This document shows, piece by piece, positions 51,341 through 58,847 of a stretch of DNA of 64,000 bases (its first letter is position 1; the number at the start of each line of letters is the position of its first letter). The notes beneath the pieces are model-generated. The model had not been told where the DNA came from, did not search any database, and was given only the letters and a program-made list of their open reading frames with translations. This stretch comes from Scatomorpha sp040765295 (lineage in GTDB: Bacteria; Bacillota; Clostridia; Oscillospirales; Oscillospiraceae), in the NCBI GenBank assembly GCA_040765295.1, contig JAXGSB010000001.1:1798001-1862000 (forward strand), read 5' to 3'. Both the position numbers and the translations under genes were made by a program.

Positions 51341-51362
51341 GAAAGCCGCGGCTGAGTAGAAT
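51334..51362 (+). promoter_or_regulatory. Promoter of the NusG_II gene, nearly leaderless
   Basis: TTGACA (51334-51339) and TAGAAT (51357-51362) have 17-base spacing. The ATG starts only 7 bases after the -10 box, so transcription should begin at or next to the start codon; there is no ribosome binding site. Confidence 0.7.
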
Positions 51363-51368
51363 TTTAGC

Positions 51369-51728
51369 ATGCTGAAAAAGAAGTTTTTTTGGATAGGTTT
51401 TTTCACAGTAATTGTGATTGCGGGCATCTTCCTGCACCTTAAACTGAATAACGGCGAGAGCGCCAAATACGCCTCTATTTATCAAGACGGGGTGCTTTTG
51501 GAACGCATAGATTTAAACGCAGTGGTGCTTGCTTATACTAAAAAGATAGAATTTTCCGGCGGCGGCTATAACATAATAGAGGTGAGCCCCGGAGGGGTAG
51601 AGGTCATCGAGGCCGACTGTCCCGACCAAATCTGCGTGAGTCGCGGCAGGGTTACAAAGTCGGGGCTTCCCATAGTCTGCATGCCGCACAGGCTCATGAT
51701 AGAGATAGAGGGCGAACACTATGACTAA
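51369..51728 (+). CDS. NusG domain II-containing membrane protein
   Basis: A 119-residue protein with an N-terminal membrane anchor and a single extracytoplasmic NusG_II domain (ECP-like core with DCPDQICVSRGRV and CMPHRLMIEI). These proteins are common in Firmicutes next to Gx transporters, ApbE and Rnf genes; their function is unknown. The ATG at 51369 lacks a ribosome binding site. Its stop overlaps the next start. Confidence 0.85.
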   Translation: MLKKKFFWIGFFTVIVIAGIFLHLKLNNGESAKYASIYQDGVLLERIDLNAVVLAYTKKIEFSGGGYNIIEVSPGGVEVIEADCPDQICVSRGRVTKSGLPIVCMPHRLMIEIEGEHYD

Positions 51729-52224
51729 GCTTAAAAGACTGAGCTTCACAGCTCTTTTGGGAGCTATAGCCCTAACTGTTTTCATATTAGAGGCGCAAAT
51801 CCCGCCCTTAGTTCCCATCCCGGGAGTGAAGCCGGGGCTCTCGAACGCCGTTGTGCTCATAACAATCGGCTTTTTGGGCAGGAAAGAGGCTCTCGTCGTG
51901 CTGCTCATAAAAATAATTTTGGGATCGGTATTCGGAGGCTCCGTCTCGGCCATGCTTTTCAGTCTCGGCGGCGGTCTCTTGGCCTATGCGGTCATGGCTT
52001 TGGGCTTCAAGTTTTTCGAGAAAAACCTGCTCTGGGCGCTCAGCGCTCTCTCGGCTGTTGCTCACAACATAGGTCAGCTCACGGTTGCCGCCGCGGTTGG
52101 CGGAAACATAAAGATTTTTTACTATCTCCCCATACTGCTGGTATCGGGCGTAGTCACGGGCGTGTTCACGGGGCTGGTGGCGTCTGTAATACTTAAAAGA
52201 CTCAAAAATGAAAAACATTTTTGA
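51721..52224 (+). CDS. Gx transporter (HepT/heptaprenyl component I-like) membrane protein
   Basis: A 167-residue protein with five hydrophobic helices and the family blocks IPPLVPIPGVKPGLSNAVVL, FLGRKEALVV and LSAVAHNIGQL. Annotated in related genomes as Gx transporter or heptaprenyl diphosphate synthase component I. It overlaps the NusG_II gene by 8 bases. Probably a small substrate-importing S-component-like protein. Confidence 0.85.
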   Translation: MTKLKRLSFTALLGAIALTVFILEAQIPPLVPIPGVKPGLSNAVVLITIGFLGRKEALVVLLIKIILGSVFGGSVSAMLFSLGGGLLAYAVMALGFKFFEKNLLWALSALSAVAHNIGQLTVAAAVGGNIKIFYYLPILLVSGVVTGVFTGLVASVILKRLKNEKHF

Positions 52225-52227
52225 AAT

Positions 52228-52256
52228 TTTACTTTAAGCCTCTTATATGATAGAAT
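52228..52256 (+). promoter_or_regulatory. Candidate promoter of the 65-residue gene
   Basis: TTTACT (52228-52233) and TAGAAT (52251-52256) are 17 bases apart. Confidence 0.5.
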
Positions 52257-52291
52257 TACTCGGAATGAGTATAATTATTGGAGGATGTATT

Positions 52292-52489
52292 ATGAAAAGT
52301 GTTGTCTACTTTGAAAATGTGAGCTTCGAAATCAGAGGAGAGCGTGAGAAAGAAGCAGCCGAGTTTCTGAGAGAGGCTCTCACCGGTGTTGCCAAGCGCA
52401 AGAGCGGATATATCGAAACCCAGGTCGATGCCATACTGGAAGAGGTCAAAAGGGATTTCGAAGTCGAAATTACAATGGTGGTGGATTAA
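52292..52489 (+). CDS. Small hypothetical protein
   Basis: A 65-residue charged cytosolic protein (MKSVVYFENVSF, KRKSGYIETQVDAILEEVK). TTGGAGG precedes the ATG at 52292 and a strong terminator follows, which supports it as a real gene. No family recognised. Confidence 0.6.
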   Translation: MKSVVYFENVSFEIRGEREKEAAEFLREALTGVAKRKSGYIETQVDAILEEVKRDFEVEITMVVD

Positions 52490-52506
52490 TAAGCTGCAGC
52501 TCAATA

Positions 52507-52548
52507 CCGCGCCGCCCTAAGCGAAGGCTTACGGGCGGCGCGGGTTTT
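52507..52548 (+). terminator. Rho-independent terminator
   Basis: CCGCGCCGCCC pairs with GGGCGGCGCGG, with an inner TAAGC/GCTTA stem, followed by TTTTAT. Confidence 0.9.
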
Positions 52549-52628
52549 ATAAAGTATTTATCAAAATCTGTAAAGATTTTTAAATCTGACTATAAGCAAG
52601 CGCATTTGCAGATATTATGGCTGTAAAG

Positions 52629-53699
52629 CTATATTATCATGAGCTCTGTTCCGAGTTTGGTTATCGGCTTATAGCCGTCCTCGGTGATATATACAACATT
52701 TTCTATCCTCACGCCGATTTTATCAGGAATGTAAATTCCCGGCTCTGCCGAGACAACAGCGCCCGCCGACAGGGGGTCTTTATTTGCGGGGGAGACTCTC
52801 GGATCCTCATGTATATCGAGACCGACTCCGTGGCCGAAGCCGTGACCGAAATATTGGCCGAAGCCGGCTTTTTCGATGACATCGGCGGCGGCGTCATGAA
52901 CTTCAGCCCCGCTCACACCCGCCCTGATTTTCTCGAGACCTGCGTTCTGGGCCCTTAAAACAGTGTTGTATATAAGCTCCATCTCCTCGCTTACACCGCC
53001 GAGAGCGATAGTTCTTGTCATGTCGGAGCAGTAGCCGTTTTTCACACAGCCAAAGTCCATCAGTATAAACTGTCCGGATTCGGCCTTTGCCTCCGAGGGC
53101 ACGCCGTGCGGCAAGGAGCAGCGCTTTCCGACAAGGCAGATGGGCGGGAAGGAATTTCCCTCGGCGCCGAATTTGAGCATCTGATAGCTAAGCTCGGCGG
53201 CTATGTCGAACTCGCTCACGCCGGGCTTAATCCTCTTTATAATCTCGAAGAAGGCAAACTCCGAGATGTCCTGCGCGGCCTCCAAGCTCCTGAGTTCATC
53301 CTCGCTCTTTATCGAGCGCAGCGAGGACATAAGCGCGCCCTTTTCCAAAAGCTCGGCGTCCAACTTTTCTTTTAGACTGAGATAGAGCCTTAGATTAATT
53401 TTGTCGTCCTCGATGCCGAGGCGCCTCACGCCTTTTTCGGCCACTCTGTCCGAAATCTGCTTCATAACGGGGCTTTGTCCCGAGCAGAGCAGGGGAGTGA
53501 TTTCCTTGGGCAGTGCGGCCTCGGCCGCTTCTATATATCTCGAGTCCGTGAATAAAAAGCAGCTCTCATGCGTTACCAAGGCCGCGCCGTCGCTTATGTG
53601 AAAGCCGCCCAGCCAGCGTATGTTGTTCTCGTCAAAAAGCAGTAAGCCGTCTAAGTCTTCCGTGACGAGTCTTTCCTGCAAGCGTTTTAAATTGCTCAT
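52629..53699 (-). CDS. Xaa-Pro aminopeptidase/dipeptidase, M24B
   Basis: A 356-residue cytosolic metallopeptidase that releases residues next to proline. N-terminal creatinase-like domain (1-125) and C-terminal pita-bread domain with metal ligands in LMDFGCVKNGYCSDMTRT (two Asp), GHGFGHGVGLDIHE (His), VVSAEPGIY (Glu) and GVRIENVV (Glu). It ends the operon headed by the response regulator. Confidence 0.92.
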   Translation of the reverse strand: MSNLKRLQERLVTEDLDGLLLFDENNIRWLGGFHISDGAALVTHESCFLFTDSRYIEAAEAALPKEITPLLCSGQSPVMKQISDRVAEKGVRRLGIEDDKINLRLYLSLKEKLDAELLEKGALMSSLRSIKSEDELRSLEAAQDISEFAFFEIIKRIKPGVSEFDIAAELSYQMLKFGAEGNSFPPICLVGKRCSLPHGVPSEAKAESGQFILMDFGCVKNGYCSDMTRTIALGGVSEEMELIYNTVLRAQNAGLEKIRAGVSGAEVHDAAADVIEKAGFGQYFGHGFGHGVGLDIHEDPRVSPANKDPLSAGAVVSAEPGIYIPDKIGVRIENVVYITEDGYKPITKLGTELMII

Positions 53700-53709
53700 G
53701 TTTTTTCCT

Positions 53710-54189
53710 CTATTTCTCTATGATTATACTCGTATCCTCAAAAAGGATGGAGTTTTTACCTTTTGGATTCATTATAAGTCTGCCGCCCTCTTCCATCGAG
53801 ACAAGCTCTATGTCGGAAAAATCCGTAAAAGTCATAATGAGCGCGGCCTCGGCCAGGGCTCTCTGAGGGCCGTGAATGTCATTAAAGCCGCCCGAGAGCT
53901 TTAGGGTGAGCGTTTTTCCCTGCTTTTCGAAGGCGATTATGTATATGCCCTCAGGCAGGGTTTTTTTTATACCCTGCTGTTTGGGCTCGGCGTTTATTAT
54001 TCCGATTATATAGCTTAGGGGACTTATGCCGGGCTCAAGCGCCACCGACTCGCTCACAAGGCCGTAGCCGAGACCGGAAGCCTGGGGCCCGAGTCGGTAA
54101 ACATCTATGCAGGGGCGCTTTCCGTCGCCGCAGGCGGCGAGAGAGAGCAGCAGAAGCAGGTATATAAGGACCAAAAACGCTCTTTTCAT
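53710..54189 (-). CDS. GerMN domain lipoprotein
   Basis: A 159-residue lipoprotein: lipobox SLAAC near residue 20, then one GerMN domain (LSYIIGIINAEPKQQG, LKLSGGFNDIHGPQRALAEAALIMTF, split as GFNDIHGPQRALAEAA). GerMN domains occur in spore germination and in LpqB-type proteins linked to histidine kinases. It overlaps the kinase gene by 4 bases, as in LpqB-MtrB-type layouts, so it may tune that kinase. Confidence 0.78.
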   Translation of the reverse strand: MKRAFLVLIYLLLLLSLAACGDGKRPCIDVYRLGPQASGLGYGLVSESVALEPGISPLSYIIGIINAEPKQQGIKKTLPEGIYIIAFEKQGKTLTLKLSGGFNDIHGPQRALAEAALIMTFTDFSDIELVSMEEGGRLIMNPKGKNSILFEDTSIIIEK

Positions 54190-55706
54190 TCTTCGCCCTC
54201 CTCTCTGCCCGAATCATAGGCGCGGAGCTTAAGCTCGAAAATGCTGCCGCCGCCGGGGTTGTCTTTAAGCTCTATGCTTCCGCCCATGGCCTCCACCGAG
54301 CTTTGAACAATGGAAAGTCCGAGCCCCGAGCCGCCGCTCTCGCGGCTTCTCGCCTTGTCTACCCTGTAGAAGCGCCCGAAAACCAGCTCCTTCTCTTCGT
54401 CGTCTATGCCCATGCCGCGGTCGGCAACCGAGATTTTGATTGTTTTATCGAGCTTTTCGGCGCTTATGATAACCTCGCCGGAATCGTTGGAATATTTAAG
54501 GGCGTTTTCGATGAGATTGAAGAGCACCTGAAAGAGCTCGTCGGAGTTTTCAAAAAGATAAAGGTTTTTCTCGCAGTCGGTCTTTATCTCTATATTCTTT
54601 TTTTCGGCCAATGGCCTTAAAGTTTTAGAGACATCCGCAAGTAAAGCGCAGAGCTCAATCTTTTCCTTGGGAGATTCGACAGCTCCGTCGAGTCTCGAGA
54701 GGGAGAGGAGCTTCTCGCTGGTGCGAGAAAGTCTGCTAGCCTCTTTGCTTATGTCGGCAACAAAATCGCGGAGGGTATCCGAGTCCATATCTTCGTTTTG
54801 AACGATGCTGTCGGAGAGCAGGGTTATGGCAGAGAGGGGAGTTTTAAGCTCGTGCGAGGCATCCGAGACAAAGCGCCTGCGCACAGCGTCGGTCTCCTGC
54901 AGGCGCTCGGTGAGCTCGTTAAACTCGTTGGCCAGCATCTTGAGCTCGTCTCGGCCCTCTAAGTGTATGCGGTGCTCATAGTCGCCGTCGCGCACAAGGC
55001 TTATGGCGGCGCTCAGATTTCTCATACGATTCCAGTAGCCGCGGCTCATGACTATGGCCAAAAAGATTGCCAGGACGCAGACAGCGAGGGAAATTATGAA
55101 GAACCTGCCTTGAATGGTGGAAATTATCTTCGACATTTCCTCGTCTTTCTCGCTCAGGTAGACAGTGCCGACAATTTTTCCCGAAGAGAAAATGGGCACG
55201 GCCAGCTTGGAATAGAACACGCCGCCCTCATACTTTCCTCTGAAAACCTCGTTTTTATCGAGGGCCGAGAGCAGTTCGGGAAAGAGCATAAGCTTGCCCC
55301 TCGAGCCGCCGAGGTTGTCATAGACCGAAACGGCGTCTTCGTTGCTGACCACCGTGCGCGAGTCGGGCTCTAAATCCAAAATATCCAAAACCTGCAAAAC
55401 CGAGTCGCCGCTTAGGCGGCTTAGAGGCGCCAAAGACGAGGAAATCATCATGGCCTTTGCGCGAAGAGCCCGCTCTTTCTCGCTTGCAAGAACGTCTCTG
55501 AAATACATAAGAGGTATCGTGTTCAGGCAGATTAAAAGGGCCACAAGCAGCAAAACAAAGCCCCCTATGAGGCGAAACTGTGTGTAGCCGCTTACCTTCT
55601 TTAAGCCCTCAAGCTTCTCGGCAGCGCTTTTCTTAAAATTTTCACTCTGCCAAAAAATAGCCCACACCCCACTTGGTCTGTATGTATTCGGGCTCGCCGG
55701 GATCAC
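54186..55706 (-). CDS. Sensor histidine kinase, PhoR/WalK-like
   Basis: A 506-residue sensor. Two transmembrane helices (about 44-66 and 200-222) enclose an extracytoplasmic sensor; then HAMP, a dimerisation helix with DASHELKTPLSA (phospho-acceptor His) and an ATPase domain with NLIENALKYS, DRGMGI and GSGLGLSIV. It phosphorylates the regulator encoded just upstream. The start is uncertain: GTG at 55706 overlaps the regulator gene by 65 bases, and GTG at 55667 is an alternative without a clear ribosome binding site. Confidence 0.9.
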   Translation of the reverse strand: MIPASPNTYRPSGVWAIFWQSENFKKSAAEKLEGLKKVSGYTQFRLIGGFVLLLVALLICLNTIPLMYFRDVLASEKERALRAKAMMISSSLAPLSRLSGDSVLQVLDILDLEPDSRTVVSNEDAVSVYDNLGGSRGKLMLFPELLSALDKNEVFRGKYEGGVFYSKLAVPIFSSGKIVGTVYLSEKDEEMSKIISTIQGRFFIISLAVCVLAIFLAIVMSRGYWNRMRNLSAAISLVRDGDYEHRIHLEGRDELKMLANEFNELTERLQETDAVRRRFVSDASHELKTPLSAITLLSDSIVQNEDMDSDTLRDFVADISKEASRLSRTSEKLLSLSRLDGAVESPKEKIELCALLADVSKTLRPLAEKKNIEIKTDCEKNLYLFENSDELFQVLFNLIENALKYSNDSGEVIISAEKLDKTIKISVADRGMGIDDEEKELVFGRFYRVDKARSRESGGSGLGLSIVQSSVEAMGGSIELKDNPGGGSIFELKLRAYDSGREEGEE

Positions 55707-56319
55707 TCTCGAGCTTTTCCCTCAGCCGCCTTATGTGGACATCCACGGTGCGGACATCGCCCATATAGTCATAGCCCCAGACCTGAGTCAAAAGAGCATC
55801 TCTCGAAAATACCTGGCCGGGATTTTTCATCAAAAATATGAGAAGGTCGAACTCTCTCATTGTGAGCTCAATTTCCTGCTCGTCCTTCAAGAGCTTGCGT
55901 TTTTTAGGGTCTATCTTTAGAGCCCTCAGCTCTAAAAAATCGTCCCGACGGTTTTCGCTTGTTTGACTGCGCCTGAGAATGGCTCTGATTCTGGCCTTCA
56001 ATTCAAGTATGTTGAAGGGTTTTAGAACATAGTCGTCGGCGCCGGACTCGAAGCCCACAAGCTTGTCGGTATCCTCGCCCTTGGCCGTCAGCATAACTAT
56101 GGGCACATTCGAGAACTTGCGTATCTCCTGACAGGCCGAAATTCCGTCGAGCTTCGGCATCATGACATCCAGGAGTATGAGATCATAGGTCTGAGAACGC
56201 GCCTTCATCAGGGCGCACTCGCCGTCGTAGCAGACATCCACCTCATAACCCTCATTTTCGAGATTGAATTTTATTCCTTTAACCAAGCTCTCCTCGTCGT
56301 CAACCAGCAGTATACGCAC
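55642..56319 (-). CDS. OmpR/PhoB-family response regulator
   Basis: A 225-residue regulator. Receiver domain (1-120) with acidic pocket DDEE, phospho-acceptor in LILLDVMMP (Asp near 52), MLTAKG and the Lys in DDYVLKPF. The C-terminal winged helix has LTMREFDLLIFL and VRTVDVHIRRLREKLE. Partner of the overlapping histidine kinase. A TATAAT on the minus strand (56352-56347) may be its -10 box. Confidence 0.95.
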   Translation of the reverse strand: MRILLVDDEESLVKGIKFNLENEGYEVDVCYDGECALMKARSQTYDLILLDVMMPKLDGISACQEIRKFSNVPIVMLTAKGEDTDKLVGFESGADDYVLKPFNILELKARIRAILRRSQTSENRRDDFLELRALKIDPKKRKLLKDEQEIELTMREFDLLIFLMKNPGQVFSRDALLTQVWGYDYMGDVRTVDVHIRRLREKLESDPGEPEYIQTKWGVGYFLAE

Positions 56320-56402
56320 AATAACACCTCAATTTCCGCTCGGAAGATTATATAAACTAATATTATCATAAATCTATGCCGAATTAAATCGGAGAGGGAA
56401 TT

Positions 56403-56426
56403 TTTTAAGCCGTGTCCCAATCTCCT
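56403..56426 (+). repeat. 24-bp direct repeat R, copy 1
   Basis: TTTTAAGCCGTGTCCCAATC followed by TCCT. Copies 2 (57612-57635) and 3 (58756-58779) differ by one base. The three copies lie immediately left of, between and right of the two IS481-like elements. Confidence 0.8.
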
Positions 56427-57611
56427 TTGTAATGCGATAATACATATGTGACACAATAAAAAAGAAAAAGAGAGCCCTTTGGTATAATAGATTTGCAAGA
56501 ATCGTTAACCAAGAAAGAAAGGAGCTCTCTCATGAAAAGTATAACAGAAGGCATGCGTCACCGCAAGCGTATTGTAACATACGCAATCAGACACAATAAC
56601 AATGCCCAGGCAGCGAGAAAGTATCACACAACAAGGCAATATGTTAGCTATTGGAGAAAACGTTACGATGGTACTCTTGAATCACTAAGGAAAAAGTCAA
56701 GGAGACCTCGTTCTCATCCAAATCAGCATACAGAGTCGGAAATTGCGCTTATTCGACATATGTATCGTCATCACAACTATCGTGGTCTTGCTCATGTTTA
56801 TAGGAAGTGTTGCGACGAAGGCTATACCCGCTCGTATGACTCAATGTGCAGACAGATAAGGAAGAAGCAGCTTGACAAGCCCAAAAAGAAAGCATGTCGG
56901 AAGAAAAAGGTATCCAAGAAAATCAGAGAAGCCGAATATCCGGGTCAATTAGTACAAATGGATATTAAATATATACCTGTTGAATGCATCGGTTTTGCAA
57001 GTTATCATTCACGGTACTATCAAATAACAGCTATAGATGTATTCTCACGAAAAAGAGTTTTAAGTATAGTTAACGAGAACAGTACTTACACAACGAGTAG
57101 CTTTTTAGAAACTTTGGAAGATAAGATTGGCTTCAAGATAGAACATCTTCAGACGGATAACGGTAAAGAATTTTGCAATGATCCGGAACAAACCGACAAG
57201 AAATCCCGATTTGAAAAGATGATGAAAAAACTGGAGATTAAGCACATCCGGACAGCTCCATACAGTCCATGGGAAAATGGTCATGTTGAAAGAAGTCATA
57301 GAGAAGATGAAGAACGATTTTACCGAAAAAGACGATTTGTCAGTGAAGAAGAGATGATAAAAGCAGTCAAACGTCATGAAAGCATTAGTAACGGAACATA
57401 TCGTAAGGTTCTTGATTTTAAAAGTTCCGAAGAAGTCATTCAAGAATACTTTGAAAACGCTTCTTAGGATTATATTTCATCTATCGCCTTCGTCAAGGGA
57501 CGCCTTGCTTAAATCCTTGACAAAATGCTCGGATGAAATGAGATAAATTTAAAGCGATTTTGTAAACTATTTTTTATGGGCTTGTGTCACAAATGTTTGA
57601 CTTCTATACAA
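56427..57611 (+). mobile_element. IS481-like element 1
   Basis: About 1.18 kb, bounded by 28-bp imperfect inverted repeats that start TTGTA and end TGTGACAC. It encodes one DDE transposase. Instead of a short target duplication, it is flanked on both sides by the 24-bp repeat R. Confidence 0.75.
56532..57467 (+). CDS. IS481-like DDE transposase, element 1
   Basis: A 311-residue protein: HTH start (AARKYHTTRQYVSYWRKRYDG), basic linker (KKKACRKKKVSKK) and integrase core with QMDIKYIP (Asp), LQTDNGKEF (Asp) and ENGHVERSHREDEERF (Glu). The start at 56532 has GGAG upstream in AGGAGCTCTCTC; the open frame begins 39 bases earlier. Confidence 0.88.
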   Translation: MKSITEGMRHRKRIVTYAIRHNNNAQAARKYHTTRQYVSYWRKRYDGTLESLRKKSRRPRSHPNQHTESEIALIRHMYRHHNYRGLAHVYRKCCDEGYTRSYDSMCRQIRKKQLDKPKKKACRKKKVSKKIREAEYPGQLVQMDIKYIPVECIGFASYHSRYYQITAIDVFSRKRVLSIVNENSTYTTSSFLETLEDKIGFKIEHLQTDNGKEFCNDPEQTDKKSRFEKMMKKLEIKHIRTAPYSPWENGHVERSHREDEERFYRKRRFVSEEEMIKAVKRHESISNGTYRKVLDFKSSEEVIQEYFENAS

Positions 57612-57635
57612 TTTTAAGCCGTATCCCAATCTCCT
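57612..57635 (+). repeat. 24-bp direct repeat R, copy 2
   Basis: Lies between the two IS481-like elements and is shared as a flank by both. Confidence 0.8.
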
Positions 57636-58755
57636 TTGTAGTTTTGTAAATGATGTGACACCAAAAAAAGTATTCCTAAAAGTTGACTAAGGTATCATTA
57701 AAACATAGTTCTAATTTAGCTCTTTGTTCCAGAGGAGACCGCCAAGCGAGTATTGGCTTTGGTGTATTGTTGTATCGGTATAAATAACGCTTCATCTGTG
57801 TTTTCAAGTCATCATACGAATAAAACTTAAGCTGATTGTAAAATCTTTCTTGGTCTATTCTGTGGCTGCGTTCCACCTTCCCGTTGTGTCGTGGAGTTCG
57901 AGGGCGTATAAGTTTGTGTTCTATGTCAAGTTCTGAGCAGAGTATGTCCATCGGATGAATTCGCTTGGTGTCTTTTAGATGCGTAAACTCAACGCCGTTG
58001 TCAGTTTGAATGATTTTGGGCTTGTATCCAAAATACTCAATAGCTCGTTTAATGAAATCTACGGTGGAATATGAACTGAGTTCACGATAGGGATAAATGA
58101 ATCTTTCTCTTGAAGCTTCATCTATGACAGTGTATTGGAAGAAAGCATTTTCATACTCTCCAACATAGCAAGCTTTAGGAACAAATTTTACATCCATCTG
58201 CCACTTCTCGCCGATATTCTCCGGAGTTTGGTATGGTTTGGGCTTGTATTTGGTCTTGGTCGATTTGATAGGTTGTTTTGTGTATCCGAGCTTTGCGTAT
58301 ATACGGTAGAGGGAACCGGGATGTCTTGAATATCCTTTGTTTAACCGAAGCTTTCCATAAATTTCACAAATGGATGCATTTGGATTTCGTCTGTGATAGT
58401 TCTTTATCCACTTGATTTCTTTCTTAGAGTGAGAAGAAGGATGAGGAGATTTGGGCCGATGAGATTTATCAAGCAAGGACTCTTTAGACCCATCATACTT
58501 CTTGTTCCATCGCATTAAAGAGGATTTTGATATCTTGTATCTCCTACATACAAAAGCAACGGAATTCCCACTTTGATAAAGCTTTACAGCATGAAGACGT
58601 GTTTGAATTTCATGTGGCAAGTAACGCTGTGAATATGTTATATTATTCATGGCGATAGGATCCTTTCATTAGCTTTTTTGGTGGTAACAAACATTCTAAT
58701 GAAACCTGTCGCTTTTTTCTACCCCTATAGTGTCACATCTATTGTAAACCTACAA
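57636..58755 (-). mobile_element. IS481-like element 2
   Basis: About 1.12 kb with 26-bp inverted repeats starting TTGTAG and ending ATGTGACAC. It is a different element from element 1 (the transposases are only distantly similar) but has the same end pattern and the same flanking repeat R. Confidence 0.75.
57676..58650 (-). CDS. IS481-like DDE transposase, element 2
   Basis: A 324-residue protein: HTH (VCRRYKISKSSLMRWNKKYDG), then integrase core with QMDVKFVP (Asp), IQTDNGVEF (Asp) and HNGKVERSHRIDQERF (Glu). Intact by length and motifs. Confidence 0.9.
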   Translation of the reverse strand: MNNITYSQRYLPHEIQTRLHAVKLYQSGNSVAFVCRRYKISKSSLMRWNKKYDGSKESLLDKSHRPKSPHPSSHSKKEIKWIKNYHRRNPNASICEIYGKLRLNKGYSRHPGSLYRIYAKLGYTKQPIKSTKTKYKPKPYQTPENIGEKWQMDVKFVPKACYVGEYENAFFQYTVIDEASRERFIYPYRELSSYSTVDFIKRAIEYFGYKPKIIQTDNGVEFTHLKDTKRIHPMDILCSELDIEHKLIRPRTPRHNGKVERSHRIDQERFYNQLKFYSYDDLKTQMKRYLYRYNNTPKPILAWRSPLEQRAKLELCFNDTLVNF

Positions 58756-58780
58756 TTTTAAGCCGTATCCCAATCTCCTT
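58756..58780 (+). repeat. 24-bp direct repeat R, copy 3
   Basis: Third copy of R, followed directly by the -35 region of the carboxypeptidase promoter. The original site probably lay here. Confidence 0.8.
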
Positions 58781-58784
58781 GCTA

Positions 58785-58813
58785 TTGATTTTAATCGGCT
58801 TTATTTGTATAAT
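58785..58813 (+). promoter_or_regulatory. Promoter of the D-Ala-D-Ala carboxypeptidase gene
   Basis: TTGATT (58785-58790) and TATAAT (58808-58813), spacing 17, 34 bases before the ATG. Confidence 0.8.
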
Positions 58814-58847
58814 CAAATGTCGAATGTTTTTGAAAACGGAGTTTCAG

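Noticed and set aside
51260..51466. N-terminal extension of the FHA-FtsW protein
   Set aside because: It overlaps the operon's own promoter and the divergent NusG_II gene.
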